Shown here: positions 14,737 through 17,702 of the stretch, piece after piece | Numbering within the stretch: the stretch's first letter is position 1 | Layout of the letters: every line of letters starts with the position of its first letter | DNA from: Ramicandelaber brevisporus | Lineage: Eukaryota > Kickxellomycota > Ramicandelaberales > Ramicandelaberaceae | Length of the DNA stretch: 17,702 bases | Assembly: GCA_025201865.1 (NCBI GenBank) | Contig: MU603151.1 | Span: forward strand, 1 to 17,702 | Direction of reading: 5' to 3' | Notes under the pieces: generated by a model | The model's database searches: none | The model's input: only the letters and a program-made list of their open reading frames with translations | What the model was told of the DNA's origin: nothing | Made by a program: the position numbers and the translations under genes

Positions 14737-14997
14737 ATGTTGACTCACATTTTGCGCATGTCACCAAATCATCACGGTTGCCTATCTCAGATATCGACAA
14801 GGACAAATGACAATAAGAAGACTATAACGAATTACTGGACGAATACAGTAGGAATTGATGAGGTCGACGATAGGCACACACATAGCAGAGCTGCGACTCA
14901 ACACGGAAGAGTTGTGCTAGTTGATGATGCATATTGTTGTCATATTGACTCGAATGGTCAGGATGACGCTGCTGTTGTCACTGCCGTCCAAGTTTGA
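14737..14997 (+). CDS. Hypothetical 86-codon ORF after the CCAAT/poly(T) element
   Basis: ATG 14737 opens MLTHILRMSPNHHGCLSQIS and closes at TGA 14995-14997 with an Asp/Val-rich end (RVVLVDDAYCCHIDSNGQDD). It has no recognisable domain, signal peptide or membrane segment. It is supported only by its length, the promoter-like sequence immediately upstream and non-repetitive composition. The start would leave almost no leader if transcription begins after the poly(T). It could equally be chance. Confidence 0.22.
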   Translation: MLTHILRMSPNHHGCLSQISTRTNDNKKTITNYWTNTVGIDEVDDRHTHSRAATQHGRVVLVDDAYCCHIDSNGQDDAAVVTAVQV

Positions 14998-15150
14998 AAG
15001 CGCTGATCAATAACAGCCAGCAACCAGGAAGTGACACTGTCCAGACAGAGTCACGAATCAAACAAGTGATTGAAGAGTGTCCACGCGGAACCAGCTGTGC
15101 ACAGATGCAAACTCGAAGTGAGAGTGAGAGTGAGTGTGAGTGTGCGCTTG

Positions 15151-15178
15151 AATGAATGAATGAATGAATGAATGAATG
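15151..15178 (+). repeat. Tetranucleotide microsatellite (AATG)7
   Basis: Seven perfect AATG units are preceded by an irregular GAGTGA/GTGTGA run from about 15116. The setting is non-coding. Confidence 0.9.
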
Positions 15179-15438
15179 TGGAGGCGCGAGCGAGCGGCGA
15201 GCTGGAGGAGCGATGCTGATCGAATGTGGTCCAGCTGAGAGCGGAAGTTTGCACCGCATGCTGTGTCAGCAGGTGGCTTTTCATCACGGCCACATCCTGG
15301 TGTAAATGCGAATGCACAGCGCGGTTGAGATCAGCGCTGCACAGTGCTGTTGAACTCGAGACAGATGCGCCTCGATTCACCAAGCCTCGCCGCGTGCTGT
15401 GGGTTGGGGAATGTGCGAGAGGAAGAGAGAGAGCGCGC

Positions 15439-15462
15439 GTATACATGTGTGTATACATGTGT
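15439..15462 (+). repeat. Perfect 12-bp tandem duplication GTATACATGTGT
   Basis: Two adjacent identical copies each contain the palindromes GTATAC and ACATGT. They lie about 160 bp upstream of the TATA box at 15622. They could be a duplicated factor-binding site or a slipped dinucleotide-like repeat. Confidence 0.75.
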
Positions 15463-15621
15463 TTGTGGCATGTCGTTTCTGTGCCTTTCACGAACGAGCC
15501 AGCAGAGTCCCCTCCTCGCTGCACCTGCTCCACTCACTGCTCTTGCTGCTCTCGCCTGCTGTGTGTTTGCGGATGCTGCACAAATATGTCCCAAAGCCAC
15601 AAACACGCGCACAGCCGCAGG

Positions 15622-15627
15622 TATAAA
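15622..15627 (+). promoter_or_regulatory. TATA box, probable promoter of the gene starting at 17362
   Basis: GGTATAAAGAG on the plus strand is a strong TATA box. Plus-strand ATGs occur regularly before it (last at 15586). After it only one occurs before 17362, so the ATG-depleted tract starts at this element. This places a start site near 15650 and makes the downstream 1.7 kb a candidate leader. TATA-like CTATAATAG near 16770 and TAATTATAA near 16270 are weaker alternatives. Confidence 0.5.
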
Positions 15628-15771
15628 GAGCGGAAGGGGAGAGTGGAGAGCGTGGAGGACAGCTGGAGGAGTCCAGTCTTGAAGACCCGAAACGGCAAAC
15701 ACGCTTCTTTTGCTTCCTTTCTCATCGATCGCTTGCTCATCCCACACTTCTATCGTTCAAGTCACAAGTAT

Positions 15772-16086
15772 CATCGCAATCATCGCCATTCCATTCAGCT
15801 TGCAAATCACCACACTGTTCGGCTCGCAAATCGCCATTCCATTCAATCTACAAACTGCCACACTGCTCAACTCTCAAACCGCTACACTGCTGAATGCACA
15901 ACTCGCTGTTCTAATCCGCACCGCTTTCAATCCGTTCGCGAGCATCACCGCAATCCTCGCTTTAATCAACCTGCAAGTCGGCACTTCGTTCAACCTGCAA
16001 GTCGGCACTTTATCCAACCTGTCAATCGTCAATTTATCCAACCTGCAAATCATCACGTTAATCAACCTGCAAATCACCAACTTATC
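15772..16086 (+). repeat. 24-bp tandem repeat array, about 13 units
   Basis: Five well-preserved units start with CAACCTG at 15967, 15991, 16015, 16039 and 16063, exactly 24 bp apart. Looser units with the same core (CAA-x-C-x3-CAAATC) continue upstream to about 15772. Because 24 is a multiple of three, all frames show an 8-residue repeat, for example NLQVGTSF in one and QPASRHFI in another. One of these frames has an ATG at 15586 and runs to 16131, but that ATG lies before the TATA box. The array could be decayed coding sequence or a structured leader element. Confidence 0.75.
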
Positions 16087-16379
16087 CACCTCGCTCCACC
16101 TGCACACCCCTGCTTTGCCCAACCCGCATAGTGCCACGCCGCTCAATCTCGGTCTCGCGCGGCCAATCCACATCGCTCCGCAGCACAGGTTGTCGCTTTC
16201 CCCCGCCTTGCGGTGCACAGACGTGGTGCCACCGCTCTAGCTTCCCCACCAGCATCCCCTGACTGCGTTTTAATTATAACCTCTTCACGTTCTCTTCCCC
16301 CAATATCTGCAAACTGCACCTATCGCTGCATTGCCGCGCCGCTCCAGAGTGCCCCGCGATCGAATCGTCCGCACAACGC

Positions 16380-17290
16380 GCCGACACATCTGCACTGCTG
16401 CCGCTCTGCTGCCGCACTACCACCGCTCTGCTGCCGCTCTACCACCGCTCGACTGCCGCTCGACCGCCGCTCTATATCTGCTCGCCCGCTGCTTGACTGC
16501 TGCTGCCGAGCGCCTGCGTGATCGCCCGTCCCCGCCTGTCTACTTGCCTGTCTACTTGCCTGCTCGCCTGCCTGTCCAGCCATCGTCAGCTTCAGTTTCT
16601 ACTTCAGCTTCTACCTCTGTTTATACTTCTACTTCTGCGTCTACCTCAGCTCCAGCTCCAGCTCCAGCTTCCTTGCGCCTCCACCTCCTGGATTGCACCG
16701 CACACGCCACTCGTACAAACCAGCAGTCTGCTCACCGTTTGTCTCGCTCGCGCCGTCACTCGCCCGCGGTTTGCTATAATAGGAGATCGCCGGTCCGCTG
16801 CCAATTCTGTCGCGCTGCTGTCAGTTCTGTCGCGTCCTGTTCTGTGTCGATTCTATTCTATCCTGCCCTGCTCTGCTCTGCCTTGCTCTGCTCTGCTCTG
16901 TCTTGTTCTGTTTTGTGTTGTTCTGTTCAGCTCCGTACTCTTGTGGGCACTGCAGCAAACTCGCGCCAGCGCTTTCCTTTTGCCGCTTTTGCTGCTTTTG
17001 TCGCTTTTGCAGCTTTGCGACCTTTGCAACTTTTGCCGCTTTACCGCTTTTACTACTTTGCCTGTTTTGGCACCCCGCGCATTCCTTTATCGGAATCGAC
17101 TGCCTGCCAGTTCCGGCTTGCCTTCTATTGACAACCTCGCGTGGCTCGCGTTCTGTGCTTCAATAAACACCGGGCTTGTGACACGCTTCTCCATACCTGC
17201 ACCTGCACTTCCGCCTGCACTTGCGCTTCCACCTGCAGCCGCACCTCCACTGCACTTGTACTTCCACCTCCACCTGCACCTGCAGCCGCA
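16380..17290 (+). repeat. Succession of short-period C/T-rich tandem repeats
   Basis: Distinct blocks follow one another: CTGCCGCTCTACCACCG-like units (about 16395-16475), CCTGTCTACTTG (about 16535-16565), CTTCTACTTCAG and AGCTCC (about 16590-16670), TGCTC/TGTTC pentamers (about 16863-16930), TTTTGCCGC-like 9-mers (about 16976-17055) and CTGCACCTGCACTTCC-like units (about 17195-17290). The plus strand is pyrimidine-rich throughout. Confidence 0.7.
17162..17167 (+). terminator. AATAAA within the long leader candidate
   Basis: A perfect AATAAA lies 195 nt before the ATG at 17362. If used, it would end a plus-strand transcript initiated upstream and leave the 17362 gene to a closer promoter. 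If unused, it sits in the leader by chance. Confidence 0.25.
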
Positions 17291-17361
17291 ACAGCGCATA
17301 CACTCAGTGAACAAAACAAAAACACGTGGCGGCTACTTCCGAAACAGAGCGAAAGCAAGCC

Positions 17362-17702
17362 ATGTCGGCAGAAGGTCGGTCAAGCATCAGCAGCGTCAGC
17401 AGCTTCAACAGCTTCAGCAGCACATTCAGCACGAAGAGCGCGAACATCAGCATCAAAAGGAACAGCAGCAGCGGCAGCAAGGCGGCGTCATTCTTCCCGT
17501 CGTTCCCGCCATGGTCGCTGTCGTCCGCCTCTTCGTCCGCCGCCTGCTCGCGACCATCGACGCCGCAGCCACCGCAGCCACCGCAGTGGACGTACTGCCA
17601 GGACGAGGAGGACCGGGCACGGCGGCGAGAGCTGGCGCAGTACATCTCCGACGAGGAGCTGATTGCGCTGTGCCAGCGGCATGGATTCCAGTCCGTCGTC
17701 AA
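17362..17702 (+). CDS. N-terminal part of an unidentified Ser-rich protein (runs off window)
   Basis: ATG 17362 opens a frame with no stop to the window edge (113 full codons). Residues 1-65 are Ser/Phe/Asn-rich and probably disordered (MSAEGRSSISSVSSFNSFSS, then TFSTKSANISIKRNS). A Pro/Gln spacer with PQPPQPPQW follows. From about residue 78 a charged, folded-looking segment begins: CQDEEDRARRRELAQYISDE, then ELIALCQRHGFQSVV. Third codon positions are strongly G/C. No family is recognised from the part visible. The minus-strand open frame over the same bases is a mirror product of the Ser/Ala codons. The very long ATG-poor region upstream suggests a gene under leader-based control, as is known for some fungal developmental regulators. 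Confidence 0.65.
   Translation, partial: MSAEGRSSISSVSSFNSFSSTFSTKSANISIKRNSSSGSKAASFFPSFPPWSLSSASSSAACSRPSTPQPPQPPQWTYCQDEEDRARRRELAQYISDEELIALCQRHGFQSVV

Larger units (their letters stand above)
14258..15621. other. Gene-poor stretch with small doubtful ORFs and microsatellites
   Basis: Apart from the two doubtful ORFs and the CCAAT cluster, this stretch holds a CTG/TTG run (about 14457-14496), GAGTGA-type repeats leading into (AATG)7 (15151-15178), a GA-rich patch (about 15420-15435) and a perfect 12-bp duplication (15439-15462). Frames of 80-160 residues on both strands across 15050-15750 translate to repeats or Cys/Arg-rich sequence and mostly lack ATG. No tRNA or rRNA was seen. Confidence 0.45.
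15628..17361 (+). other. Long C/T-rich, ATG-depleted region: candidate 1.7-kb 5' leader or non-coding transcript
   Basis: Reading every line, I find one plus-strand ATG in 15589-17361 (at 15894, a 6-codon ORF ending at 15914), against about 19 CAT trinucleotides in the same span. Selection against upstream ATGs in a scanned leader would produce this. The tract is built of successive short-period repeats: 24-bp units, CCGCTC-type, CTTCTAC-type, TGCTC, CGCTTTTG and CCTGCA/CTTCCA units. An AATAAA (17162-17167) inside it allows the alternative of a separate polyadenylated non-coding RNA. The long stop-free frames across it begin at GTG or TTG and are explained by the scarcity of A and G. Confidence 0.45.

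Noticed and set aside
14528-14806. Minus-strand 92-residue frame with a CxxC and Lys-rich segment
   Set aside because: It has no ATG (starts TTG), the Lys run comes from the T11 tract, and it crosses the CCAAT cluster. It looks protein-like over about 50 residues but is unsupported.
15586-16131. ATG-initiated 181-codon frame MSQSHKHAHS... across the 24-bp array
   Set aside because: Its ATG precedes the TATA box. The His/Gln/Asn/Pro repeats follow from the array in any frame, and no domain is seen. I kept it only as an alternative for the array's origin.
15710-16240. 176-residue plus-strand frame with leucine-rich 8-residue repeats
   Set aside because: It starts at TTG, has no ATG in frame, and the low A/G content makes long open frames likely by chance. 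No splice-in exon with an ATG could be supported.
17304-17702. Minus-strand frame opposite the Ser-rich gene
   Set aside because: It is a mirror of Ser/Ala codons giving poly-Leu and Cys/Gly runs. The plus-strand frame has a more protein-like charged segment and a proper ATG.

Overview
The window looks like the compact nuclear genome of a fungus, probably an early-diverging lineage. It carries eukaryotic single-copy genes (a RhoGDI, an Fyv7-type rRNA-processing factor, an Mlh3 endonuclease, a fungal-type mS23 mitoribosomal protein, an Irs4/Tax4-like EH protein and F-box proteins). Spacers between most of these genes are about 60-240 bp, the recognised genes are almost intron-free, AATAAA/ATTAAA signals sit just past stop codons, and the proteins are full of Ser/Gln/Pro/Asp/Glu homopolymers. 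A zoopagomycete or kickxellomycete affinity is only a guess. Because this is a nuclear genome I required ATG starts, which shortens several open frames that begin at GTG or TTG.

Layout. 1-195 (+) is the tail of an F-box/LRR-like gene that meets a probable relative, 377-1948 (-), tail to tail. A 105-bp divergent spacer with a poly(A) tract leads into a proline-rich EH-domain protein, 2054-3622 (+). This converges on RhoGDI, 3864-4463 (-). A 49-residue secreted peptide gene, too short for ordinary ORF thresholds, follows at 4976-5125 (-) with its own TATA box. A polytopic membrane protein (5825-6469) and Fyv7 (6568-7299) run on + and converge on MLH3 (7364-9769, -). MLH3 shares a 99-bp divergent, poly(A)-containing spacer with the mS23 gene (9869-10849, +). 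The latter converges on a 958-residue coiled-coil/W2-domain protein (11084-13960, -), which may have an upstream first exon or uORF at 14135-14257.

From 14258 to 17361 the window changes character: about 3.1 kb holds no convincing long gene. It has small doubtful ORFs, a CCAAT cluster, microsatellites, a strong TATA box at 15622, a 24-bp tandem array, and then a C/T-rich, repeat-laden stretch almost free of ATG on the + strand. That stretch runs to the first ATG of a Ser-rich gene cut by the window edge (17362-17702, +). The simplest reading is a very long 5' leader of about 1.7 kb.

The three observations I rate highest are: an Mlh3 whose ATPase catalytic motifs are lost while its endonuclease motifs are mostly kept; an eIF2B-epsilon-type W2 domain attached to a coiled coil with no nucleotidyltransferase; and the ATG-purged giant leader. 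The recognised genes do not form one pathway, and shared regulation is plausible only for divergent pairs. All identifications rest on motif reading by eye, without database searches.
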